A stretch of 64,000 bases of DNA from Kalaharituber pfeilii. Taxonomy: Eukaryota > Ascomycota > Pezizomycetes > Pezizales > Pezizaceae. The translations under genes were made by a program, and so were the position numbers. The stretch is from contig WHUZ01000011.1 in the NCBI GenBank assembly GCA_015179045.1, positions 682,001 to 746,000 of the forward strand. Reading direction: 5' to 3'. Each line of letters opens with the position of its first letter. Within the stretch, counting starts at the first letter, position 1. The notes beneath the pieces are model-generated. The model did no database searches. It was not told the origin of the DNA and saw only the letters and a program-made list of their open reading frames with translations. Positions 22,501-39,033 of the stretch are shown piece after piece.

Positions 22501-23592
22501 ATGAATGTTCTAGGTGTGTCCTATGATTCCCTGATTCACGAGCAACACGACTAACTTAACCCGCAGGAGGCCTTTTAAACAGTTTCGATGGTTTGTTTGT
22601 ACTCTGATGATGCTCCTCAGGCTTCTCTAATTTGTAATACTCTAGGTGGTGTCGAGATCCTTGATGATCTCGATGATCATTGGACCGCAAAAAATCACAA
22701 GAGTGAAAGAAACGCATTAATCAAGCAGCTCCAGCAATTTGCGGCCGAAAAGTCGATACGAATTACTATATTGGGGTTTGTTACCTAGAAAATTATTTTT
22801 TGATTTTTACTTATATAAACCGAAGCGGAGATGTTCATCTCGCCGGTGTAGGTCAATTCTACTCAAATCCAGCCCTGGGATTGCCGAAGGAAAGGGATCA
22901 TCGATACATGCCAAATGTTTGTATCTTCCATGAACTGGGTTGAGATCGTACAATTGACACTCCATAGGTCATATCGTCGGCAATTGTGAATGCACCACCT
23001 CCAAACAGTAAGTACATACTGAAACACTTTCACAGATGCTGAGGTTCTAATTGCAATATGCGCAGCCATGGCGGATGTACTCAATAAGAGAAACAAGGTC
23101 CATCACCTAGACAGCTCCACTGATGAGGACATGTACCCAATATTTGCTACAGATGTGGATGGAAAGCCGCGCAATAACAAACGCCTAATGCCGAGTAATA
23201 CATCTATGATCTCCATTCAATTTAATTTACTAACTCACCTTATCACAGGACGTAATTATTGCACTTTAAGTGAATACGATCTCAATAGCAGCCCTGTGAC
23301 TGAACTCAGCAAGAGTGCCACTCGTATGATTCCGAAATTTTTTAGAAGTGGAACTCAGAAAAAAGCCACTGGGCGGAAGGACACTCAAAGCCTTTCACCG
23401 AATTCTGGGAAGTTAAAGCAAGAAGTAGCGGAATTACAGCAAAATGGGACACCTACCGCAGATGCCTTGGAGGTAGTATTAAGAGTGGAGATTAATCAGA
23501 AGGATCCAGGTGGAGCAACAAAACCCTATCGGCTGATTGTGCCTCCATTAACAACACAGAGTTATGATGCGACTGCAAGTGTACAAATTTAA
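19521..23592 (+). CDS. PhoD-like phosphatase/phosphodiesterase domain protein
   Basis: Fourteen exons: 19521-20580, 20725-21301, 21353-21521, 21571-21618, 21667-21804, 21860-22191, 22252-22394, 22458-22513, 22567-22590, 22646-22775, 22826-22916, 22968-23007, 23066-23194 and 23249-23592, about 1,093 residues. The N-terminal 350 residues are disordered, with Pro- and Ser-rich tracts. The rest follows the large fungal PhoD-like family: FWVPAREETMNIMFHSCNGF, MIGGGDQVYND, MINIWDDHDIIDGFGSYP, LLGVPIAYPRLVW, EILDDLDDHWTAKNH, ILGGDVHLAGVGQFYSNP and NKRNKVHHLD. The GGGDQ, DDHD and GGDVH blocks are metal-binding, phosphatase-like motifs. The substrate is unknown. One problem: after FAQSIELSTAG the frame must shift by one base in the GGGG at 21135-21138 to continue as YADPSG; I found no intron there, so it is a real frameshift or a sequencing error. 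The start lies in a GC-rich tract and may be elsewhere. Confidence 0.85.
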
Positions 23593-23968
23593 AGGTTGAA
23601 TATTTACAACAATTGGGCGCTTCGGTGATTTCTTTCTGGGATTGGGCGCATTGTCTTAAAGTGAGCTTTTGGCGCGGGTGTTTGGTTTTCTTGGTTGTGT
23701 AGCAACTGTATCAATAGTCTCCTGTACATTAGCAAAAGGGAGGTTAAAATCAATAATATTAATTTTGCACCTGTGTAATTTTTTGGACATCCACTTGTTG
23801 ATTTCTCCGGTGCCAAAGTGTGGTGGTTGGTCAGTAACCGGCCTCGTGACTTTTTGCTGTGAGTGAGGCTGTACATCTATGAAGCGAAACAGGCAGCAAC
23901 AGGTTGCACTATTCTATATTTTGTTCCACTTGGGTACAGCTCGACATCCTCAACGACACAACGACACC
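23593..23968. other. Short intergenic spacer
   Basis: Downstream region of the PhoD-like gene and upstream of the small proline-rich gene. Nothing else is recognised. Confidence 0.5.
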
Positions 23969-24705
23969 ATGTCAAGAATAGTCAAAGCTATAAGAAGTGC
24001 GATCAGGCCCTCAGAGGAACCTGAGATAGTTGCCGTGGTCCCGCCACCGGCGGATCCCAAACGCTCTCTACCTCCGCCAGCCTCCCCAACGCTCAAAGCT
24101 CAAATTTCACCTCCTCAATCACCTCCTCATCGGCAGCCAACACCGCCTTTATCACCCGTCGTCAACAAGCTGGAAACAACTACTATTACCGAACAAGCAC
24201 CAGCAGTAATAAACGCTTCTCCAGAGGTGATCGTAGAGCTCCCAGATACGTCCATAACTCGACCACGAAGCCCGAAGGCAGTAGAGAAGGAGCCGCGGTT
24301 AAATAAGGTGCCTGTGCCAGGAAACGAGCCGGTGCCCAGAGAGAAGAAGAAGAAGGATCCTGCGGTTCTGGTTGAGGTATGTTGAACTTCGGTATAGGAG
24401 TTTTTGGTATGGGCTTGCGCTAATGTCTGGTGACTCCGGTCCGTGAACAGATTCCGATGTCGCCTTCTCCACAGGTATGTATCGGCCATCTCCTATAAGC
24501 CATACCACGAGAATCTAGACTAATGAGTTCCATACCACAGGCTTACGAAGTAGCACATAGCCACAAGCTGCAAGATCAATATTTCAATCCTATTTACGAA
24601 GATGATAGCAGGACGCCGCAAGAGGGCGCCAAATCGGACCCTATGCCCCCGGAGAAGCTCGCAGAGACCCTGAAGTCCGCCGCGACCGACCCTATTTCTG
24701 CCTGA
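23969..24705 (+). CDS. Hypothetical proline-rich small protein
   Basis: Three exons, 23969-24376, 24451-24474 and 24541-24705, give 198 residues in a continuous frame. Splice sites are canonical (GAG|GTATGT, ACAG|ATTCC, CACAG|GTATGT, CACAG|GCTTAC), and the middle exon encodes only IPMSPSPQ. The start in GACACCATGTC was preferred to an ATG 90 bases upstream because of its context and the break in composition. The N-terminus (MSRIVKAIRSAIRPSEEPE) could form an amphipathic helix. The middle is Pro/Ser-rich with PPQSPP- and PPLSP-type motifs, followed by a basic KKKK patch and a charged tail with YEVAHSHKLQDQYFNPIYEDD. I recognise no domain, and it looks mostly disordered. It lies in tandem behind the PhoD-like gene and convergent with PRP16. 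Confidence 0.7.
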
Positions 24706-25262
24706 TTTCCTGGCGCAGCGATCTCTATATCTCCGCATCCTTTCATACTCCGTTTAAGCCTATGTTCCGTAAACTTGCTTTCTGAGCGGCCTTTTATATT
24801 TTTTATATATTCTTCTTTTCTAGCATGAATTCTCGAATCAGCAAACGATGATTCTTGCTTTGTTATTACTATCAAGTTGAACAATTTTCCTGTCCCTAAT
24901 ATTGATGCCTTTTGAAGAGATGGAGATTTATGTTGGACGTACGCAAGCTCTAAAAATAACTTGAATACCCCACCTGGCAGATTTGGCGGGCGCGCGCTGT
25001 CGATTACCATGCGCAAGTGAGGCTACTTTAGCGCGTGTGTAGGGCTGAAAATGTATCACGTGAAAACAGATCCGCCCAACCAAATCTGCAGGTCTTATAC
25101 TTTTGTCACGATAGGATGAATGGAATTTCAACTCTCATAACTTCCTTCCCTGTGAAAATAAACATTACCTCATAATGGCTCATAATGCGCAGTACATGAC
25201 AATGCAGGTCTAAATAACATGTAACCGCCTAATATACAATCCTACTTCCCCCAACATCACGT
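24706..25262. other. Convergent 3' intergenic region
   Basis: Lies between the ends of the proline-rich gene and PRP16. Nothing coding was recognised. Confidence 0.5.
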
Positions 25263-29297
<4,035 letters not shown>

Positions 29298-29942
29298 TTT
29301 AGCTGTCAAGGGTTTTCCTGTGAGAGTAAAAATATCGCACTCCTGTCACGGTTGCGGTGGCTCGTTTATTTTGTCTGCTTAGGCGAAGGTTGTGCCAAGC
29401 CCGTGGTGGCAACCATGCACCCGGCCAAAGAACGTTACCGTTTACTTTCCAGCTGTATCTTCCACCGCAAGCTGCTGACCGAAAGTATACTGTGCCAGGC
29501 ATGCAACTGGGAGACAAGTATCGTTTTCACCAGTTTTACACTACAAACCCCATCAGAAAACCTTGATGTATCCATGAATATGCATCAAATCACTGAATGA
29601 AAGACAGCCTCCGCTAGTGTGACATCTTCCGGGAATCTGTACTAATCATTGGCAAGGACCATCATTATTAACCTTTTTTAAGTCTGTTATTCAATTTTGA
29701 TGCAAAAACCCAAGAGATGAACAATAAAGAACCTACTCCCAAAGGCCAAACAGCCATCCGATGACCCAGATTTCCCTGACTTTAATACAGAATTCGAAAC
29801 CGAGTGCAAGATGGCATATGAAAAAGAAAAAAAAAGGAAAAATGAGAAAAAAGGCGAGAAAAGTAAAAAAGTCTTTTGACTACCCTTCCCGAATCTATTC
29901 GCCCAGCCCAGCCCAGCTCAGAAAAAGGCTTCTAAACACCGT
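29298..29942. other. Intergenic spacer between PRP16 and ribosomal protein L33
   Basis: Carries the PRP16 promoter and the L33 downstream region. An A-rich tract (AAAAAGAAAAAAAAAGG) lies near 29820-29870. No further gene was seen. Confidence 0.5.
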
Positions 29943-30613
29943 TCAGACGTTCGAGGGATACAACATGACGCGAAGACTAGCTCCAAAGGTCTTTGGCGGA
30001 AGGTTCCTGGAGAATTTTGCTGCCGTATCCTTGTGTTAACATTAAGCAGCTCGGTGAGGCAGATCTATCAATTTGAACGAACCTCGGACAATACCAGAAT
30101 TTCCTGTATCCGATTAGTCAATATGCCCGACCAGTGAAGAAGAAATTGTAAAATACCATGCGGTCGGGTAACTTTGCCCCAAATGACTCTGATCTTTGAT
30201 CCTCGGACCTCCCTTTGCGCTCGATAGACGAATGCTACCCGCTTGCCCAAGTAGAATTGGGCCTCTGCGGGACTGGAAACACCCTCTGATTCCAACCCCA
30301 AAAGTCAGCCTCCCACTTATTGCATACTCTTATCATCGCACAGGTCTCCCGCTAGCTGCTTTCACAATCCAGACCCAGGTTTCTTCGAGCACAAGGTGCT
30401 AATCAGGCGTTGGAATATCCCTCGGAAAACGTACCAATCTGAACTAGCGATGTGTTTGGGTTGTTATTCCTCTTGCCCCTCTGGTAAGAGATGTGTCTCG
30501 CCTTGACATAAACTGAACGTTCCGAGCACAACATTAGCCCTCCTTCTTGCTGTTATCCTCCTCCCAATCACAAAAGGAACTGTCACCATACGTCTGTGAT
30601 TATCGGCGGGCAT
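29943..30613 (-). CDS. RPL33: 60S ribosomal protein L33 (eL33, human RPL35A)
   Basis: Five short exons on the minus strand, 30613-30592, 30512-30435, 30285-30157, 30103-30083 and 30019-29943, encode 108 residues, the usual eL33 length. The protein is a structural component of the large cytosolic ribosomal subunit. Motifs in order are [67 protein letters not shown] and [14 protein letters not shown], all diagnostic. Exon 4 is only 21 nt (NSGIVR). All joins keep frame and use GT..AG ends; the acceptor for exon 5 is the CAG at the end of ATACGGCAG. The first intron follows codon 7, a common position in fungal ribosomal protein genes. The 5' flank holds a TTGTCGG tandem repeat at about 30631-30655. 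Only exon 3 is evident as a long frame, so the gene is easily missed. Confidence 0.95.
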
Positions 30614-31609
30614 TTTCGTAGTCGGTTGTCGGTTGTCGGTGTCGGATTCAGAGGGTATTGCTTATCGTGGGGTCGTCGTCGTCGGATTCCGAGTGCCAAT
30701 ATCTCTTCTATGGTTTACCTTAGTGGTATGGTGTTGAGGCTCGTTGGGAAGTTCACTTAAAGGGCATACCCTAAGACTGGGAATTTCTGTAGTGAGTAAG
30801 CAGAAAACTACTCACGTGATAGAGAGGCTGAGGATGCAACTATCATAGTTGAACAAGTATGTCGCAACTCCTGATACAAGCCTAGTCCGGTCACGAGACT
30901 AATACAAGTCCTGGACTGAAAAGGTTGAGAGAACTAGAAAGCATCTATTATAGCTATGAAGTGGACATTACTCCGAGTCTCCCTGTCTTAGAATTCCGGA
31001 CTGTGGCAATCCGAAAAATTCTGATTCAAGGACTCTTCTCATATCTCGAGTTCGATTTCACGCTCCCTAGTATTCTATTTATCACGAAGCAAAACCCTAT
31101 CTGCTCATCGTACACTTTAAGAGGCATGTCCACCTTGTGGGATAATGTAGTATTCACATACTTGGCCAATGGGAGATGATGCCTTATTCATAGTACCACG
31201 CCCAGATTGCAGCATGCCTAAGTAACTGTTACTTACTGTGTAAAAGCAATTCACATGTATTCTTGTTGATATTCCCTATGTCTTTCAAAGGACAAAATTC
31301 AGGAAAAAGGTCCTTGATTCCGAAATTTCAATTATTTCAGCAGTCAGGTTATCCTTCCAATTGCTTCTTAGCTGCCGTTGATTGTTTTGACGGTCAACCA
31401 AGAAGTTAAATACATACTCATACACTCATGGTATCTAGATGCCTCACAAAATAGAAGATTCCATATACAGTATATACCAATCTTTACCATCAACAATTCT
31501 AAGACGAACTCCTCCTGAATAGGAGACTTACATCTATTTCTATTATGTACTGTTGAAAAGGCCACAAAAAGCGCAACCATTGGCTCGCTCCCTGTCAATC
31601 ACCAGCAAT

Positions 31610-31811
31610 CGTCCCTTCTTATAGCATAATTCCATCTCGGCATATGCAACTGCGTTCCATAAATTATAGCATGGTTCAATTATTCCTTCCTATAGCATGA
31701 CTCTATCTTGGTATATGCAATAGACGATAAAATTCTATAGTATAGTTCTAGCACTCGCATTCCCTAGCAATCATTCCTTCCTGTAGCATAGTTGTATCTT
31801 GGCCTATGTAC
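31610..31811. repeat. Three dispersed copies of a ~40-bp degenerate repeat
   Basis: Copies near 31613-31653, 31683-31722 and 31773-31812 share TTCCTTCCTATAGCAT followed by ..TATCTTGG.ATATGCA. They are 70-90 bp apart and diverged, suggesting an old tandem array or a transposon end. Confidence 0.65.
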
Positions 31812-32267
31812 TTGAGTACTTGTCTACCGCCGACCTCAAGACGTATGAATTTAGGCGATACATAGTCTGGTTCGAAACTGGAATTTAGGTACCGAAATGT
31901 GTAGGGGGATTATCGTTGGTGTGGTTACACTAACTACTGGGTATGCATATGGTTGGGGACATCTGTATGCGGAGGAGGGCGGACATTTGCTTCGATGATG
32001 ACTAAGCACTATAAGCACTAGTTATGTAGTCGTTACATGCACTGATGCCCCGCGATTTTCTTCCTACCGCCCTACAGCACCAATCCACTGTCCACCGCTG
32101 GTTGACCCCTATACTTGCATACTTGATACCTGTTGCATCGGTCGCACATATCGGCCTGTTCAGTCACCCTGTCGCTTGAATCAAAGAATTAAATTGGTAA
32201 ATACGTTCCTATGCTTGAGTTAATTAATTAGTCTGGCTCACTTAATGTTAATACAGATTCACAAAAA

Positions 32268-32642
32268 TGTTGCGCACGAACTTTACTCTCTCAGCAACCT
32301 GATTTTATACAGCAAAAAGGCGGGCTAGAAGAAGAATTAGAAGCTGCTGGTCAACAGGTAATTTTTTATCCTAAGTTTCATTGTGAACTTAATTTTATTG
32401 AGCGTTATTGGTGTTCTGTTAAGTATTATTTACGAGAAAACTGTTCTTATTCATTTGATGGTTTACAAGATACTCTTCCTCTGGCATTACATTCTGTTTC
32501 TTTTGCATCTATTAATCGTTTTTATTATCATTGTTTACGGTCTATTGATGCATATAGTGAAGGATTAACTTATGGTACGAAGGAGTTTCATTCATATATA
32601 TATAAAGGTCATAGACAAGTACCAGATAAAACGAAGTGGTAG
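32268..32642 (+). pseudogene. DDE transposase C-terminal relic
   Basis: A frame free of stops from 32268 to the TAG at 32640-32642 reads LLSQQPDFIQQKGGLEEELEAAGQQ, then FYPKFHCELNFIERYWCSVKYYLRENC, and ends YKGHRQVPDKTKW. The PKFHCELNFIE-YW block is the last catalytic region of a DDE-superfamily endonuclease common in fungal genomes, probably related to the IS630/Tc1-mariner group. An intron-like boundary (TTAATACAG) precedes it at 32256. The upstream exons and first catalytic residues are absent and no inverted ends were found, so the copy is truncated. The reading frame is unusually well kept for a relic, which suggests recent truncation. Confidence 0.8.
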
Positions 32643-33367
32643 AAGGGATATGTATAGGGTATATGTATATACTATTCTATTTTAGGTTAGCGTACTTCCT
32701 TTTCTGGTTAGGTTGGTTTATACTATACTATATTTAGTAGTTACTAAAGGTGGACAATTTGACCGATTCCCATATAAAACTGCTCATCTTTGACTGTCAA
32801 ATCACCAGTACAAAAAATTAATTAAATAGATATCGCTCTATAGAATTATTTTTCATTCACTAATTTATCATCGTATAGCATGAAACTAATTTTATCTATT
32901 TATTTTAGTTGTGATTTGAGTGTTGAAGTTGATGCGAAATTTGATCCGAGTACACATGTCCCCAACCATAGTCGAGACCATCGTGTGAGGTGGGACAGCT
33001 CTTAATCCAGCCACATATGAGAAAGTTTATTTGTTCTATTGCGTCATGTTAGATGGCTCTACAGGCTTCCACTTTTTTTCAATACAATCCATAGGCATTA
33101 TTGTGAAAGTGAGAAATGAAATGGCACCTTCACACGAAGCGACGTATAATCTCTGCAAAGACAGTTCAATTTACTGTTGTTGATTGAATCGGAATTCGAA
33201 TGGGCGCTTCGAGATTAATGAGCAAGAGAAACTATACCTATACAGCATCACTATTATTACTATTAGATAGAATTCTAACCATACCAGGAGAGGAAAACAC
33301 GGCGCAACAAAAGACGAGATCCACCCAGGTTATTAGTACCTCCAGCGTCAATGTGGGCTTGAACCTC

Positions 33368-34404
33368 CTACACGTGAATTGCCTGCTGCTCCTCCTCACC
33401 TAAGACAGCTGCATCCCGGAACCGTTGACCCATGTACTGGCTCTTCCCATTCCACGCTGCGATGTCCACTTTCATGTGCTTCTCCGTATCCTTTATCATT
33501 TTTTTGATATCTTTAACTTCGGTTCCCAGGCCATTTATCAGCTTCTCGACAACACCATCCATCAGCATTGTGAGCCGCTTCTCGAATGCATCTCGACTAC
33601 AGGAAATTAGTATGTGCGTCCACAATTGAGGCTCGGAGATTACCTCTCGTCATCATCAACCCGAGCTCTTATGCTCCGCGAATCTTCTGCAGTCATTTCG
33701 ACCTGCCCCAGAACCTTTCCGATAATTCCCTCCGTTTTCAAAAGCTGTTCGTTTACTCGTGCCACTTGGTCGTCAACCCTTCCAACATTATCATCTACAT
33801 TAACCAGCTGGCTGTCTAACCCATTAAGTTGGTCTTCTATTCTATCTGCGGACTCATCCAGGCGCGCTAGCTTTTCATCAACTTTGGCTATGCACTCATC
33901 CATACGACCAACTACCACTCGCTGTCAACCAATTGCTCGGAGGTACATTAAACCGACTAATAACACACCTTTTTGCTCTAAAATACTCAATCTATCCAGT
34001 ATTTCCCCTTGCCTTTCGGCAATCTGGCTCATTACGCTTTGCAGCTTGGAAAGGAGATGCCGCATCGACTTGTCATTATGTGCTCCCGCTGAGCAAGGTG
34101 AAGGGGTATGCTGGACAACAGGATTCGGTGAGACTGGGCTGATTGGAGATGCTGGTTGAATCATATGTGCCATATGTGGGGGGTATGGTGGAGGACTCTG
34201 TGTGGCGATAGGAACCTCCATTGGTGGAACATGGTGATGTGGTGGTACTACAGCATAATTTTGAACATGTGGAGGGTGTCCCAGGTGTGATGGTGGTATA
34301 GGATGTATAGGGGCCGGAGCGTGGTGAGGTAGAGGATAGCTATAGTCTGCGGGATATGATGCATAAGTATAACCGTTTGCGATGGGTGGTGCAGAAGCCG
34401 CCAT
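33368..34404 (-). CDS. Hypothetical protein with proline-rich head and long coiled coil
   Basis: Three exons on the minus strand, 34404-33969, 33917-33644 and 33596-33368, give 312 residues. Residues 1-105 are rich in Pro, His and Tyr (YPLPHHAPAPIHPIPPSH and PPYPPHMAHM patches). Then comes an almost continuous heptad region: KLQSVMSQIAERQGEILDRLSILEQK, then repeated LDE/VDD/VNE units (CIAKVDEKLARLDES, IEDQLNGLDSQLVNVDDN, VDDQVARVNEQL), and KDIKKMIKDTEKHMKV. The repeats of about 14 residues suggest a long helical rod. The exon 2 acceptor is GCGAG|TGG; the earlier CAG would break the frame. I recognise no known family; a scaffold or cytoskeletal linker is possible but unproven. Confidence 0.8.
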
Positions 34405-36179
34405 TCCTACGAGATTGCACTTTTAAACGAGCAATGCTGGAGATACTACGAATTGTGAAGCTCGTCAGTAAGAACATTTACTTGGAGCCTGCTCGCCTTG
34501 ACAGGGTGAAATCTTATCGATAACAAAAACGTGGGGAAAGCTACTTCAGTGCTGGTCAACCTGCTACAGATTAGGGAAAGATCTTTCGAATTGCTGCCCA
34601 ATCTAGGTTCCTGTCGATTTCGATTTTAAAGAGCCGACCTATTCTGGCGATGAAGTGGGGAAGATGGTCTGGGTGACAGATTCATTATTTTATATTTTAT
34701 GCTTTGGTGGCAGAAGAATCTGGGCTCGGTCCAGCCAGATGCATCCTGGGCTCTATGGGTGTATCTGCCTTGATGGCCACGACTTGTGCAAGGATTGGCC
34801 AGGTATCTGCTTTGTCTGGATTAGACCAGCTAGATGCTGACATGGCATGCACCTGACAGCGAGATATTGCATGTTTGAACTTGAAGATTTTGTTGAGGCT
34901 TCTGGATATCCTGCGCAAGTGCACAAAATGCAGATGGTATGAAGAGGAAGCTGTGCCAACAGTATACCTATCCCACATCCAGGACTTATCACCAACTCCT
35001 TCACAACTAGAGTCAATTGAGGCAGGATAAATGGATTACTAAGAGCGCCTCATACGCTAAAGATCTTAGCACTTCCAGATCCGTTCTGCTGCCCTTTTAG
35101 GCTACCTTAACGGAGTTCATGAGGTAAGGGTAGTTCTCGTAAGGTAAGGGCGGGGCGGTCGATCACGGAAATGCCTCCCACTTGATTCATTGTGCCCCAC
35201 TATGTTTCTTCTGTATGGCCGGTTCCGATTCCCTTGATATGACGCTGTGCAGGATGACGGAAGTAATCGTAGCGATTTTCGCTATCCGTATTTTTCTCAC
35301 AATCCCTGGCTCCGCGGAACGTTCTGTTGTACGCCCTTATACCGGAGAAAGCATTTTTCAATCATCGAAGGGTCTCAAGCGACTTCCAGCCCAGGCAGTC
35401 GGACTATCTCCAAGATCTAGCTCTCTACACCCTTAGTAATTGAGCTTCAAACTATGACCATGCAGCAGTGGTGGTAGCAATCTATCATATCTCAAGTCCC
35501 CACCATGCACTGGCCCTGGTGAGCCTGTGAAGGCCTGGGCCGCAGGCGAGCGTTAGCAAAACCTTCTCGAAATCTACGCAGACAGGTCTGGGCTCCCGCG
35601 ACGGTCACTGCTGGACCGCAGCTACTGCCCTCTTGGACAGCGCTGCGCAGCGCAGCGGCCCGATTAGCCCATATAGGGCCCTCCGTTCGCCGGAGGGGCT
35701 TAGCAGCACCATACGTAAATATTACGGTCCGTTAGACGTCTTTGCTTCCAAATTGAGCGGTCGTAACTCTGCAGCCGCTCTAATCAAATGTGAGGTAACT
35801 CAATGGGATCTAGACGTTGGGGATGGGATGCCGCTACCGTTGGGCCCGTCAACAACTGCTAGCCTTCTGCCTGACAATCACCATCCCTCGCCTTTTTGCC
35901 CCCTAGACCAGATTCGCAAAAAAGCAAGAATCATTCCAGGCTCTGTACTGTTGCAAGTCTTGAATCAAGGTTGAAAATTGCTTAGCCTGACCCCACCATC
36001 CTGCTCCCTTCCTCTCGGCGCTGCCCACCAACCTACACCGACAATTATTTTGATACCCCTCTCTCTCCTCTCTTGTTCATATAGAGGTGCATTGTTCATA
36101 TAGAGGTGCCATTTATTCCCACAACAGGACATATACTTTAGCTCCAGCGCCTATACACATATTCTACATAGCGAACAAG
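34405..36179. other. Intergenic region upstream of G6PDH
   Basis: No gene could be supported; the frame at 35633-35974 has no recognisable domain. Near the G6PDH start, a 18-bp unit (TTGTTCATATAGAGGTGC) is repeated at 36073-36090 and 36092-36109, within the likely promoter or 5' UTR. Confidence 0.55.
36073..36109 (+). repeat. Direct duplication upstream of G6PDH
   Basis: TTGTTCATATAGAGGTGC occurs twice with one base between the copies, about 70 bp before the start codon. Confidence 0.85.
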
Positions 36180-38301
<2,122 letters not shown>

Positions 38302-39033
38302 ATTTACCAGTTATTGTGCATAATGACTACTGGAGGTGGCCCATGGGGTATCAATTTAGGATTTATGCTAGAGAGGGTACGAAGTAGCTAGAAACTGAAC
38401 GTCCTGCTTTCTGCCCCTTGTTTGTCCATACCATCAATACAGCCAAACCTTAGAAGCGTATGTGTTGGATTACGTTCTTATCGTACAGCATGCCTTCTGC
38501 TGTTGCTCTATTAAGGGTTCTTTGTCTAAAATTTTTTCTTTTTTTTTTTTTTTTTTTTTTTTTTTCCTTTTTTTTTCCTTTTTTTTTTTTTTTCCCACGG
38601 CTTCTTTCCTATGTCGAAAAAAATTACTCCAGTTTGCTCTAAAAATGTGGTGCGCCGCACAGGGCTTATTTGGACGCGTAAGACAGGGGCTTACGGCATC
38701 AAGATTACATAATTGGACAATCAGCCTCATGCTACTTGTTGAGATGAGACTATCATACCTGGTGGGTTGAACCAGACTGCATCTAATTGCCAGTGCTATT
38801 CCTAAGCATGAGCATCGCATTCGCATATAAACGTAATTAGATCATGCCAAGGCTTGTTCCTGAAGGGAAGTACGGGGCTTGCTCAGCTCAATGAGACCTT
38901 AGTCTTGCTCCGAAATCGATCCAGGCTAGAATTGCATCCACCCCCCCCCCCCGATTTGGAGCTCTCGACAGGTTAACTCGTCTTTGAGAGCTGTCGGGCC
39001 GCTCGAGATTCTATTCTCGCTGCGAAGTACCTA
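38302..39033. other. Intergenic spacer with homopolymer tracts
   Basis: Contains a T-tract of about 60 bp interrupted only by a few C (38533-38593) and a C13-14 run near 38939-38953. There is no coding sequence. Confidence 0.7.
38533..38593 (+). repeat. Long poly-T/polypyrimidine tract
   Basis: Runs of T up to 27 long are separated by single or double C. It lies about 230 bp downstream of the G6PDH stop. Confidence 0.9.

Larger units (their letters stand above)
30614..33367. other. Repeat-rich, A/T-rich intergenic region
   Basis: No intact gene. It contains the L33 5' flank with TTGTCGG tandem units, three diverged copies of a roughly 40-bp TATAGCAT..TATGCA motif (31610-31811), and the relic of a DDE transposase (32268-32642). 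A/T content rises after 32600. Confidence 0.6.

Noticed and set aside
29298..29309. Upstream extension of PRP16 starting at a TTG codon
   Set aside because: The codon at 29309 is TTG; the first ATG in frame is at 29297 and has good context.
35633..35974. 113-residue plus-strand frame upstream of G6PDH
   Set aside because: No motif or recognisable family; lies in a promoter-side gap and has no supporting exon structure.
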